In this document: positions 1 through 7,426 of the stretch, in pieces
Numbering within the stretch: the stretch's first letter is position 1
Layout of the letters: each line of letters begins with the position of its first letter
Assembly (NCBI GenBank): GCA_013112715.1
Contig: JABFGB010000001.1
Location: forward strand, 221,501 to 285,500
Direction: 5' to 3'
DNA length: 64,000 bases
DNA from: Chloroflexota bacterium
Lineage (GTDB): Bacteria > Chloroflexota > Anaerolineae > Aggregatilineales > J027
Made by a program: the position numbers and the translations under genes
Notes under the pieces: generated by a model
What the model was told of the DNA's origin: nothing
The model's input: the letters and a program-made list of their open reading frames with translations, nothing else
The model's database searches: none

Positions 1-585
1 CCCGTGATTGCCATTACCGCCTATGCCATGCGCGGCGACGAGGAACGTATCTTGGGAGCGGGTTGTAACGATTATTTGCCCAAGCCTCTGCCCATTAGCC
101 AATTCATCACGTTGTTGGCAAAATATGATCCTTCCAACATGCAGCCTCAAGCCAAACCCGAACCTGCTGTCGCTGCTGCCCAAAAACCGGTCACATCTCA
201 ACTGACCCTGCCCAAAACTCACCCGGCTGTGGCAGCCAGCACCGTAACACCCGCTGCGTCAGCGGTTCCAGTCGCTCCGGCAGTGCCAGCAGCTACACCT
301 ACACCGCCGACTCCAGCACCAACACCACCACTGGCACCAACAACCTCGACCACACTGGTTGCCGCTGCACCTGTCACACCATCCGTTCCAGTGACACAGA
401 CTCCGACTGCACCCGCTGCCCCACCGACAGGGGGAACGCCTGCTGCACCCAACGGAGACCCTACCACATCATCGGCGACGGAATCTGTCGTTGAGACAGT
501 CGTTCAAGTTGCCCCTGTACCGCCGAACACCCAACCCGTTGCTTCGGCCCCAAAGATGGAGCACAGCGATGACAAACCCGGATGA
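1..585 (+). CDS. Response regulator receiver protein, 3' part, with Pro/Ala/Thr-rich tail
   Basis: The gene enters from outside the window. The first codon shown (CCC) is in frame, so the GTG at base 4 is not a real start. The first 40 or so residues are the C-terminal third of a REC domain: ITAYAM, then GDEERILGAG and the conserved Lys-Pro in YLPKPL. The remaining 150 residues are a low-complexity tail rich in Pro, Ala, Thr and Val, with no recognisable output domain, so this is probably a DivK/CheY-like signalling protein. Its stop lies 17 bases inside the next receiver gene, which implies translational coupling. The same arrangement (receiver with flexible tail, then overlapping receiver) recurs at 33637-34535. 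Confidence 0.85.
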   Translation, partial: PVIAITAYAMRGDEERILGAGCNDYLPKPLPISQFITLLAKYDPSNMQPQAKPEPAVAAAQKPVTSQLTLPKTHPAVAASTVTPAASAVPVAPAVPAATPTPPTPAPTPPLAPTTSTTLVAAAPVTPSVPVTQTPTAPAAPPTGGTPAAPNGDPTTSSATESVVETVVQVAPVPPNTQPVASAPKMEHSDDKPG

Positions 586-1156
586 GACCAATAGTTCCTC
601 TGCCCCCAAAGCAGAGGAAACTTCTCCACCCGTTGCAAAGGCTGAAGCCGAAACCCCAGCGACCACTCAGCCTAAGCCAGCTACGCCCCCGCGTATTTGC
701 GCCCTTGTGATTGACGATGAACACGCCAACCGGGATTTTTTGATGCGACTCTTGCAGCAAGCCAAATTTGAAGTTCAAGGCGCGGGTCTCGGCTCAAAAG
801 CCTTAGAAATAGTAGGGCAACTGGGGGATAACATCAAGTTGATTATGTTGGATCATCAACTGCCCGATCAATCGGGGATGGAACTATTGGCAGCCCTACG
901 CCCTTTGTTGCCCGAAGCGCGGATTGTGATGGCGACCATGCACGACGAGCCGGGCATGATGCACAAAGCCTTTGGTGGTGGATGTAATGCCTTTTTGGTT
1001 AAACCACACGGATTTATGGAATTATTTAAGTTGGTTCAAGGGATAACCACTGACCCGACGTGTTTGCAGAAATTAGATGGCTTAATTTTTGATATTCATG
1101 GCCCCCGCCGTTATCGTGCGCCCAGCGTTACCCCCACGCCTAATCCGAACCCTTGA
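569..1156 (+). CDS. Stand-alone response regulator receiver protein
   Basis: A 195-residue protein with a disordered Pro/Glu/Thr-rich N-terminus (about 50 residues) and one REC domain. Visible REC features are the acidic pair in VIDDEH, the phospho-acceptor Asp in MLDHQLPD, and the Lys in FLVKPHG. No DNA-binding or enzymatic output domain follows. The start is taken at ATG 569 because a GGAG lies 7 bases upstream; a longer reading frame opens at 491 but overlaps the previous gene deeply. It overlaps the end of the upstream receiver gene by 17 bases, so the two are probably co-translated and serve one phosphorelay whose kinase lies left of the window. Confidence 0.85.
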   Translation: MTNPDETNSSSAPKAEETSPPVAKAEAETPATTQPKPATPPRICALVIDDEHANRDFLMRLLQQAKFEVQGAGLGSKALEIVGQLGDNIKLIMLDHQLPDQSGMELLAALRPLLPEARIVMATMHDEPGMMHKAFGGGCNAFLVKPHGFMELFKLVQGITTDPTCLQKLDGLIFDIHGPRRYRAPSVTPTPNPNP

Positions 1157-1159
1157 GGA

Positions 1160-1585
1160 TTATCGCTCGGCTACGCGCTTGCCCCGCCGCAGATTTTGGA
1201 GAAATGTTACGGCTTCGGCGGAATTCTGAAAAAATTTGACCTGTTCACTATGCTCGGTAATGACTAACAGCACTTCCAATCGCTGTTGCCCCTGCACACC
1301 TCCCAAAACCCCCACGCCCCCAATACGCGGATGGTACAATGAGACGGCCAATTCGCGTAAGATATTGGGTGTTACCGGGCCAAGATTACTCGCATCCAGC
1401 AATACATAGCAGGTATCCTCTTGGTGATCGAAAAAATCCGTCAGCCAGCCGACTAGCGCCATGCCTGCTCGTTCACCAAGTGGGCCTTCAAGCGACACCC
1501 TTAATAACCAATCGAGCTGGTGAGAAATGGTATACTGACCATCGGTGAAGCTACGTTTCATCAAGCCGGTGGAATTGGTCGCCAA
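1160..1585 (-). CDS. STAS-like small protein, function unknown
   Basis: A 141-residue protein on the opposite strand, ending 4 bases from the receiver gene (convergent). The pattern of alternating hydrophobic strands and helices, with the segment YVLLDASNLG followed by a helix, resembles the SpoIIAA/STAS-type fold (anti-anti-sigma-like or STAS/SEC14). I see no clear phosphorylatable Ser motif. The start is TTG at 1585, with GGAG about 9 bases upstream; an internal ATG lies 8 codons further in. It may take part in partner-switching signalling near the receiver genes. This is inference from fold-like features only. Confidence 0.6.
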   Translation of the reverse strand: MATNSTGLMKRSFTDGQYTISHQLDWLLRVSLEGPLGERAGMALVGWLTDFFDHQEDTCYVLLDASNLGPVTPNILRELAVSLYHPRIGGVGVLGGVQGQQRLEVLLVITEHSEQVKFFQNSAEAVTFLQNLRRGKRVAER

Positions 1586-1639
1586 TGTCCTTAACTCCTA
1601 CGTTCAAGGATAGCTACGTTAATTTTTTTATTATCACAC

Positions 1640-1666
1640 AATTCAAGTTCGTTTGAATTTTTTTAC
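1640..1666 (+). terminator. AT-rich hairpin followed by a T tract
   Basis: AATTCAA (1640-1646) and TTGAATT (1653-1659) form a perfect 7-base inverted repeat with a 6-base loop, and T residues follow on the plus strand. It lies between the divergent starts of the STAS-like gene and the FemAB-like gene, so it does not follow a plus-strand gene. It may be an operator rather than a terminator. The stem is weak. Confidence 0.3.
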
Positions 1667-1745
1667 ATGAATTTTTCAGAATTCATAAATTCTTGCAGGT
1701 TCGACCATGCTTAATTTCTTATTTCTCAATCTTTGCGAGTGAGCT

Positions 1746-2852
1746 ATGTACACGACAACCCTTCAACTGGATCAGGCAACATGGGATGCGTTTGTGGCGT
1801 CCCACCCTCGTGCCCATTTTTTGCAACTCAGCACGTGGGGAGTCTTTAAATCCGGTTTCGGCTGGACAGCCCAACAAGTGGGACTGTTAGATAAAGATAA
1901 CGGCAAATTGATTGCTGGCGCACAAATCTTATACCGTCGCCTGCCCTTCCGTTTGGGCAGCATGGCCTATATCCCATTTGGGCCATTGGTAAATTGGGAG
2001 GACATTAGTCAGGTCAAAGCCCTTCTAAAACTCATTGACCGCGCTGCCCGCCAGCATCGTGCCGTGTTTTGCAAAATTGAACCCGGTTATGAAGTACCAC
2101 CAGAATTATTAAAAAAGTTACGCCACCGCCCTAGTCCGCAAACTGTACAACCCCCGCGCACCGTTGTGCTTGATATTGGTGGACGTGATGAAAAGGGCGA
2201 GGTCATGACCAGCGAAAAAATTCTAGCGCGAATGAATCAAGGCACCCGACGCAATATCCGCAAAAGCGAGAAGTTTCAAATCAATGTGCGGGAAGGCAGT
2301 CGCGCCGATGTAGACAGTTTCAATCACCTGATCCAAACGACCTCCGAGCGCCACAAATTCGGGGTACATGTGCCGGAATATTATGAGCAGGTCTATGAAC
2401 TGCTGATTGAGCAGAAAACCACCCCCTCCCCTATCAAAGCGGCCCTACTGATGGCAAGTTATCCCGACGAAACCACAGGTCAAACCAAAGACCTTGCTGG
2501 AATTTTTGTCTTTGCACTGGGCAAGCGCAGTTGGTACCCCTATGGCGCAAGCAGCAATGAAGAACGACAGCGCATGGCTCCCTATGCGGTACAGTGGGCG
2601 GCGATTGAATGGGCCAGAAAACAAGGCGCGACCACGTATGATTTATATGGCATCCCCGACGAAAATGAGGCTTACTTGGAACGGCATTTTGAAGAACGTG
2701 AGGACGGCCTATGGGGGGTCTATCGTTTTAAGCGGGGTTGGGGTGGGCGCGTGGTCCGTACCGTCGGCGCGTGGGATCGGGTGTATAATCCGCTGTTGTA
2801 TTGGGGGTATCGTACCTACCTTTATTTTCGGCAGCAAAATACAACCGATTAG
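1746..2852 (+). CDS. FemAB-family aminoacyltransferase (lipid II / peptidoglycan bridge type)
   Basis: A 368-residue protein of the FemAB/FemX family (paired GNAT-like domains). Family members use aminoacyl-tRNA to add amino acids to the peptidoglycan cross-bridge. Visible family features are the central run MNQGTRRNIRKSEK, the HKFGVHVPEYY segment, the SWYPYGASSNEERQ block and the C-terminal YDLYGIPDE motif, which is typical of the second acyltransferase domain. Length is normal for the family. ATG 1746 follows a weak GAG-type ribosome site. It heads a forward run with the TPR protein 25 bases downstream. The exact amino acid transferred cannot be told from sequence, and a role outside peptidoglycan is possible. 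Confidence 0.85.
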   Translation: MYTTTLQLDQATWDAFVASHPRAHFLQLSTWGVFKSGFGWTAQQVGLLDKDNGKLIAGAQILYRRLPFRLGSMAYIPFGPLVNWEDISQVKALLKLIDRAARQHRAVFCKIEPGYEVPPELLKKLRHRPSPQTVQPPRTVVLDIGGRDEKGEVMTSEKILARMNQGTRRNIRKSEKFQINVREGSRADVDSFNHLIQTTSERHKFGVHVPEYYEQVYELLIEQKTTPSPIKAALLMASYPDETTGQTKDLAGIFVFALGKRSWYPYGASSNEERQRMAPYAVQWAAIEWARKQGATTYDLYGIPDENEAYLERHFEEREDGLWGVYRFKRGWGGRVVRTVGAWDRVYNPLLYWGYRTYLYFRQQNTTD

Positions 2853-2877
2853 TTTACTTACAAATTGAGGAGCAAAT

Positions 2878-4212
2878 ATGCCGCCAAAAGTAGGCACTAA
2901 ATGGAAAGAGTTTTTGCATTTTCTTGACTACCGGGTTTTGCCAATTGCAGCCATAATTCTCCTAGTTGCTTTTGCCTATTTTGTAGCTGTCAGTGTGGGT
3001 CGTGCTGTTGAAATTACGAAATGTCCCGATAATGAAGATTGCCGTACCAATGAGGCTGGTCTTGTCCTAAGTTTTATTGAAGGTGTCTCGGTCATTATTG
3101 GGCTAGGAATTGCACTCGCAACAGCCTATGGCATCCGAAAAATCGCCAATACGCAGGAGGAATTTGAAACCTTAAGAGCCAAAGTGGAGGCGGTCACAAA
3201 AAATCAAGATTCTTGGGAAGAAACAGTCCGGCGAAGTTATGCCCAAAATCAGCGATCCTATGAAGAATCACTGGTCGCCGTCAAAACGGATACAGCGCAA
3301 CAAGTAGCTCAATTAGTCCAGATTATCCAACTCATGCAGCAAGCCACCTATGAAATGCTGCTTAGAAATTATGGTCAAGTCTATTATTTTGTGAACAAAG
3401 TTTTGGAATTAGACGCCAACAATCGTTATGCGCTGTATTTGGCTGGGTGGGTGGAAATTCACTATATTAACAACGAGCTAGATAATGCGATCAAACATTT
3501 AGAAGAATTGGTGAAACTAGACCCAGAATGGCACTCGGCGCGGGCAGGCTTGGGTGTGGCGTTACGCCGCAAGGCCAAAGACTTACAGCGACAGAAAGAC
3601 GGTAATCTCACCGCTAGGATCAACACCTACTACGATCAAGCCGAACGCCACCTACGCCGCGCCCTTGTAGCCGATGACCGCCTGACCGACCCCAATCAAG
3701 AATCTTATTGGGGACCATTAGGTGGCTTATATCGAGACACAAAACGTTTCGATAAAGCCATTGATGCTTATGAGCAAGGCTACAGTATAACCCCCAAATC
3801 GTCATACCCTGTCGGCAATTTAGCTACCCTTTATTTATGGAAAGCCAAGCAACAGGGTGAAACTCATGACTGGGAAAGTGGGGCGTTAAACCAAGCAAGG
3901 CAAGCATTTGAAAAGACCCTTGCATTTGCAAACGCCGAGTTGCTCAGGTCACCGGGGGATTATTTTAACTTGATGGATATTGCAATGGCTGAAACTGCCC
4001 TTGCCAAAGACACTGCGGCAGAGAGTTTGCGAGTCGTCTTGCAATTGGACAACCCTACCAATTTGCTGCGTGTGTCCCTAGACGGCTGGAAATTTCTAAG
4101 TGAACATTATCCCGATAAGAGTGACCGTGACCGAAATGTTCATCAGCAAATCCAAGCCGCGATTGACGAATTAAATGCGCGAATTGGCAACGTGGACGAA
4201 TCGCCCACCTAA
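2878..4212 (+). CDS. Membrane-anchored TPR-repeat protein
   Basis: A 444-residue protein. Two hydrophobic helices near residues 20-42 and 60-85 anchor the N-terminus. A charged helical stretch follows (about 95-150, likely coiled coil). From about residue 155 there are degenerate TPR units (for example YFVNKVLELDANNRYALYLA, LEELVKLDPEWHSARAGLG and AIDAYEQGYSITPKS). Such proteins usually act as protein-binding scaffolds. GGAG lies 8 bases before ATG 2878. It sits between the FemAB-like gene and a kinase-like gene (21-base gap), so a shared envelope or signalling complex is plausible but not shown. Confidence 0.85.
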   Translation: MPPKVGTKWKEFLHFLDYRVLPIAAIILLVAFAYFVAVSVGRAVEITKCPDNEDCRTNEAGLVLSFIEGVSVIIGLGIALATAYGIRKIANTQEEFETLRAKVEAVTKNQDSWEETVRRSYAQNQRSYEESLVAVKTDTAQQVAQLVQIIQLMQQATYEMLLRNYGQVYYFVNKVLELDANNRYALYLAGWVEIHYINNELDNAIKHLEELVKLDPEWHSARAGLGVALRRKAKDLQRQKDGNLTARINTYYDQAERHLRRALVADDRLTDPNQESYWGPLGGLYRDTKRFDKAIDAYEQGYSITPKSSYPVGNLATLYLWKAKQQGETHDWESGALNQARQAFEKTLAFANAELLRSPGDYFNLMDIAMAETALAKDTAAESLRVVLQLDNPTNLLRVSLDGWKFLSEHYPDKSDRDRNVHQQIQAAIDELNARIGNVDESPT

Positions 4213-4233
4213 TATTTTCAGGGAGAATCTTAA

Positions 4234-5094
4234 ATGTCCGATTCAACACCTCCATTCCTGTTTGGCAATTACACGCTTGGGCCAGCCATGGGCGACGGTG
4301 ACATGGGAACCGTTCATAAGGCTCAGAATGTGCAGACTCAAGAAGTTGTAGCCCTTAAGGTTTTGGACAAGGTAGACACCAGCCGTGAAGGATTGCGCGG
4401 CGCGGCAGTCGAATTAATTGAATTTGCCGCCAGTCTGTCCCATCCCCAATTACACCCCATCTCCCAAGCCGTTGAATCGGAAGATGGTCGGCTGGGCATT
4501 GTAATGCCAATGGCGACAGCCCGTTCCGTGAATCGTTATTTAGTGGAAGGCAAAACTATCCCCCGTGCATCGGCTGTTAAGGTCATCACCCAAATCGCCT
4601 CGGCTCTGCATTTTTTACATGAACAAGAAGTGGCACATGGCAGTGTAAAACCGACTAATGTGTTGTTGGATGCACAGGGCAACGCCACCCTGTCCGATTT
4701 GCCCATGACCCATTTGCGTGAATTAGGGTTGATCCCCAAAGCGCCCAGTTTGATGCAACAGTTTTATATGGCGCCCGAAGTGGTATATCATGCCTCGCCG
4801 GAACCCCAACACGACGTTTTTTCATTAGGGGTGCTGGCCTATCATTTGTTCACAGGGCGCATCCCATTTGATGATCCCGAACCCCTAGCCCGTAAAAAGA
4901 TTTCACCAGAGGGTCTGCCGCCAATTCTTGTACCTGTGTTTTTGCGTGCCATGACCCCGCGCACCCGTCTGCGCTATCCAAGCATCGCAGCCTTTATGCA
5001 AGATTTTCAAGGTGCGGGCAATGGCCGAATTGACCCTGAAACCGAACGTCTATTTCGCCTTTCCGATGAACCCGAATCACCAGACGAGCCATAA
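4234..5094 (+). CDS. Ser/Thr protein kinase-like protein, probable pseudokinase
   Basis: A 286-residue protein with the Hanks-type kinase fold and nothing else: no membrane segment and no PASTA repeats. The ATP-loop reads GPAMGDGDMGTV, and the Lys of VVALKVL is present. The catalytic loop reads HGSVKPTNVLL in place of the usual HRDLKPxN, so the catalytic Asp is replaced by Ser. The DFG position reads SDLPM, which keeps an Asp but loses Phe and Gly. The APE-like MAPEVVYH and the DVFSLGVLAYHLFTG helix are intact. Fold kept with catalytic base lost is the mark of a pseudokinase. GGGAGA precedes ATG 4234. The next gene (Ppx/GppA) starts 5 bases after its stop. Confidence 0.85.
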   Translation: MSDSTPPFLFGNYTLGPAMGDGDMGTVHKAQNVQTQEVVALKVLDKVDTSREGLRGAAVELIEFAASLSHPQLHPISQAVESEDGRLGIVMPMATARSVNRYLVEGKTIPRASAVKVITQIASALHFLHEQEVAHGSVKPTNVLLDAQGNATLSDLPMTHLRELGLIPKAPSLMQQFYMAPEVVYHASPEPQHDVFSLGVLAYHLFTGRIPFDDPEPLARKKISPEGLPPILVPVFLRAMTPRTRLRYPSIAAFMQDFQGAGNGRIDPETERLFRLSDEPESPDEP

Positions 5095-5099
5095 TTAGA

Positions 5100-6668
5100 A
5101 TGCTGAGAAAACTTCAAAGCCTCGAAACAATTGACCTTACCTATTCCCGTCCCAAGCGTATGGCGGTGATTGATGTTGGCTCCAACAGTTTCCGCTTAAT
5201 TGTCATGGATTACGTACCGGGCACATGTTTTCAATTGAGCGATGAAATCCGCGAGGTGGTACGTTTGGGGTCAGGCCTCTCTGAAACCAAAGTGCTGCGG
5301 GCAACACAGGTTGAACTCGCGGTCAACACCATGAAAATGTATGCCGCATTTTGCAAGGCTGCGCGTATTGACGATGTACGGGTTTGTGCCACCGAAGCCG
5401 TCCGCCTTGCTAACAATCACAATGCTTTTTTGAACCGCGTCCGCAACGAAACAGGCCTCGAAGTTCGCATCCTGTCCGGTGAGGAAGAAGCCTATTATGG
5501 CTATCTGGCGGCGGTTAATAGCACCACCCTAACCGATGGTTTTGCGATGGATTTGGGTGGGGGCAGTCTCGAAATCACCCATATTCAAAATCGCCAAATG
5601 CGTGAATCGGTCAGTCTGCCGCTGGGGGCGATTCGAGCAACGGAAGATTATTTGACAGGCGACCCGATTGACCCCAAATCCGCCGAAAAGTTGGATAAAG
5701 CGGTGCGAAAAACGGTAGCTGAATTGGGATGGTTTCGTGCCGCGGCGGGCAACACACTGATTGGGCAAGGGGGCACACTGCGCAATCTGGCCCATATTGA
5801 CCAGCAGACTCAAAATTACCCGCTGGACGAACTGCACGGCTATCACCTTTCTACGAAGGGCCTCAAACAAATCTTCGACCAACTGCTCCCCTTAACTGTG
5901 CAGCAAAAACGGCGCATCCCCGGCATGAAAGATGATCGGGCCGACATCACGACGGCTGGTTGTATTGTGATTCGCGCCGCTGTTGAAGCCGCTGGGTTTG
6001 ACAGTGTGACTATTTGCCATCAAGGGATGCGCGAAGGGGTGTTTTATGAGCATTTTTTGCACGACACACCCAATCATTTATTTGAAGATGTGCGCCGCGC
6101 TTCTATCTATAACCTTGCCAATCTGTATCATTTTCAACAGCCCCACGCCGAACATGTGGCGAAACTCGCACTGCAAATTTTTGACCAGATTCCACCCGAT
6201 ATTTTGGTCTGCACCCCGGCTGACCGAGAACTCTTGTGGGCAGCCTGCATTTTGCACGATATTGGCGTGACGGTGGATTACAACGACCATCACAAACACA
6301 GCTTCTATTTGGTGCTGAACGCGGGCCTGCCCGGATTTAACCACCGTGAATTGGTGCTGATTGCCCTGATGACCCGTTTCCATCGCAAAGGGCCTGTTAC
6401 CATCAACGGGTATGGGGCACTGTTAGAAAAGGATGATGACCAAAAATTGCTGCAAATGACGGCCTGCTTGCGTTTAGCCGAACAACTAGACCGCAGCCGC
6501 GATGGGGTGGTTCATGAAGTGCGCGTCCACATCGGTGAGCGGTTTGCTCAACTGGAATTATTAGTAGGCGGGGATGGTGTTGTGGCGGAATGGAGCGTGC
6601 TGCGCCATGCCGATTTTTTTACCAAAGCCTTCGATAAAGCATTGGAAATCGTGACTACCCCGGTTTAA
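5100..6668 (+). CDS. Exopolyphosphatase / pppGpp phosphohydrolase (Ppx/GppA) with C-terminal HD-type domain
   Basis: A 522-residue protein. The N-terminal part is an ASKHA-fold Ppx/GppA domain, with IDVGSNSFRLIV near residue 23, the family signature around RILSGEEEAYYGY, and DLGGGSLEI. The C-terminal 190 residues resemble the HD-like helical domain of long Ppx proteins (ILHDIGVTVDYNDHHKHS, then HRELVLIALMTRFHRKG). Family enzymes cleave polyphosphate or convert pppGpp to ppGpp; sequence alone does not decide which. A second possible start is the ATG at 5160, just before the first motif. It overlaps the end of the convergent gene by 4 bases through a shared TTAA. Confidence 0.9.
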   Translation: MLRKLQSLETIDLTYSRPKRMAVIDVGSNSFRLIVMDYVPGTCFQLSDEIREVVRLGSGLSETKVLRATQVELAVNTMKMYAAFCKAARIDDVRVCATEAVRLANNHNAFLNRVRNETGLEVRILSGEEEAYYGYLAAVNSTTLTDGFAMDLGGGSLEITHIQNRQMRESVSLPLGAIRATEDYLTGDPIDPKSAEKLDKAVRKTVAELGWFRAAAGNTLIGQGGTLRNLAHIDQQTQNYPLDELHGYHLSTKGLKQIFDQLLPLTVQQKRRIPGMKDDRADITTAGCIVIRAAVEAAGFDSVTICHQGMREGVFYEHFLHDTPNHLFEDVRRASIYNLANLYHFQQPHAEHVAKLALQIFDQIPPDILVCTPADRELLWAACILHDIGVTVDYNDHHKHSFYLVLNAGLPGFNHRELVLIALMTRFHRKGPVTINGYGALLEKDDDQKLLQMTACLRLAEQLDRSRDGVVHEVRVHIGERFAQLELLVGGDGVVAEWSVLRHADFFTKAFDKALEIVTTPV

Positions 6669-7327
6669 TCTTCGCGGGGCGGTACTTCACCAAATTGGGT
6701 TTGTTCGACCAGCGAATAGAATGAATGGGTCAATTGACTAGCGTCGGTTTCCCCCTCTGCCAATGCCTTATGATTGGCAACTTCAAAATCAGCATGGAGC
6801 CGTTCGATTAAGCCGACTTGAAAACTGGCGGGTTCAACCGAGAACAGTGCCAATAGGCTGGTATGCTGGCCGCGCACAAAACATAGCCATGCACCACTAT
6901 CGAGTTCGATACTGCGTACCGCCGCATTGAAAATTTCGGCTGTGGCGGAAGCATACACCTCCAACATAGGGGTCACCAATTCCGGCTCAACCGCAAAATC
7001 CCCAACCGTCTCAAGCGGCATTCCAGAGTGGTTGCTATAGACACTTAGACCGACTGGCATGGATTCAAAGCGACGGCGTATTTCAAGAGTGTCCTCACCA
7101 TCCGCAATAGCATCGCGCCAACCCGCCGGATCAGACTCGGCAATCATCTGGGCCACTAGCAGAATTTGGCGCTGATACCGATCATATAGCCGCAAAAATT
7201 GAGCACGATTGAGTTCGCCTGCCGCAAATTCTTGGGCAATGCGCGACATTTTTTTGTGGACATCGCCGATAAAATTCTGCCCGCGTCGAATTTCATCATT
7301 GCGGCGGTTTCTGTCATCGAGTGTCAT
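6665..7327 (-). CDS. Uncharacterised protein, 220 aa
   Basis: I do not recognise the family. The N-terminus is highly charged and helical (RNRRNDEIRRGQ onward), with a further helix around LYDRYQRQILLVAQ. The C-terminal half alternates short strands and helices (SGAWLCFVRGQH, LLALFSVEPASF), vaguely like roadblock/profilin-type folds. It has no signal peptide and no membrane segment, so it is probably cytoplasmic. It lies downstream of mutS2 on the same strand, but a good terminator separates the two. Its stop overlaps that of the ppx-like gene. Confidence 0.65.
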   Translation of the reverse strand: MTLDDRNRRNDEIRRGQNFIGDVHKKMSRIAQEFAAGELNRAQFLRLYDRYQRQILLVAQMIAESDPAGWRDAIADGEDTLEIRRRFESMPVGLSVYSNHSGMPLETVGDFAVEPELVTPMLEVYASATAEIFNAAVRSIELDSGAWLCFVRGQHTSLLALFSVEPASFQVGLIERLHADFEVANHKALAEGETDASQLTHSFYSLVEQTQFGEVPPRED

Positions 7328-7369
7328 TCAATAGCATCCCAACCTAGAATTGTTTTGTGTGGATTATAA

Positions 7370-7401
7370 CAAAAACACTCCCACGAACGAGCATGGGAGT
7401 G
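7370..7401 (-). terminator. Rho-independent terminator of mutS2
   Basis: CACTCCCA (7376-7383) pairs perfectly with TGGGAGTG (7394-7401). On the minus strand the stem is followed at once by T5 (bases 7375-7371). It lies 26 bases beyond the mutS2 stop. Confidence 0.85.
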
Positions 7402-7426
7402 CCTTTTCATCAAAATTTTGGAGAAC

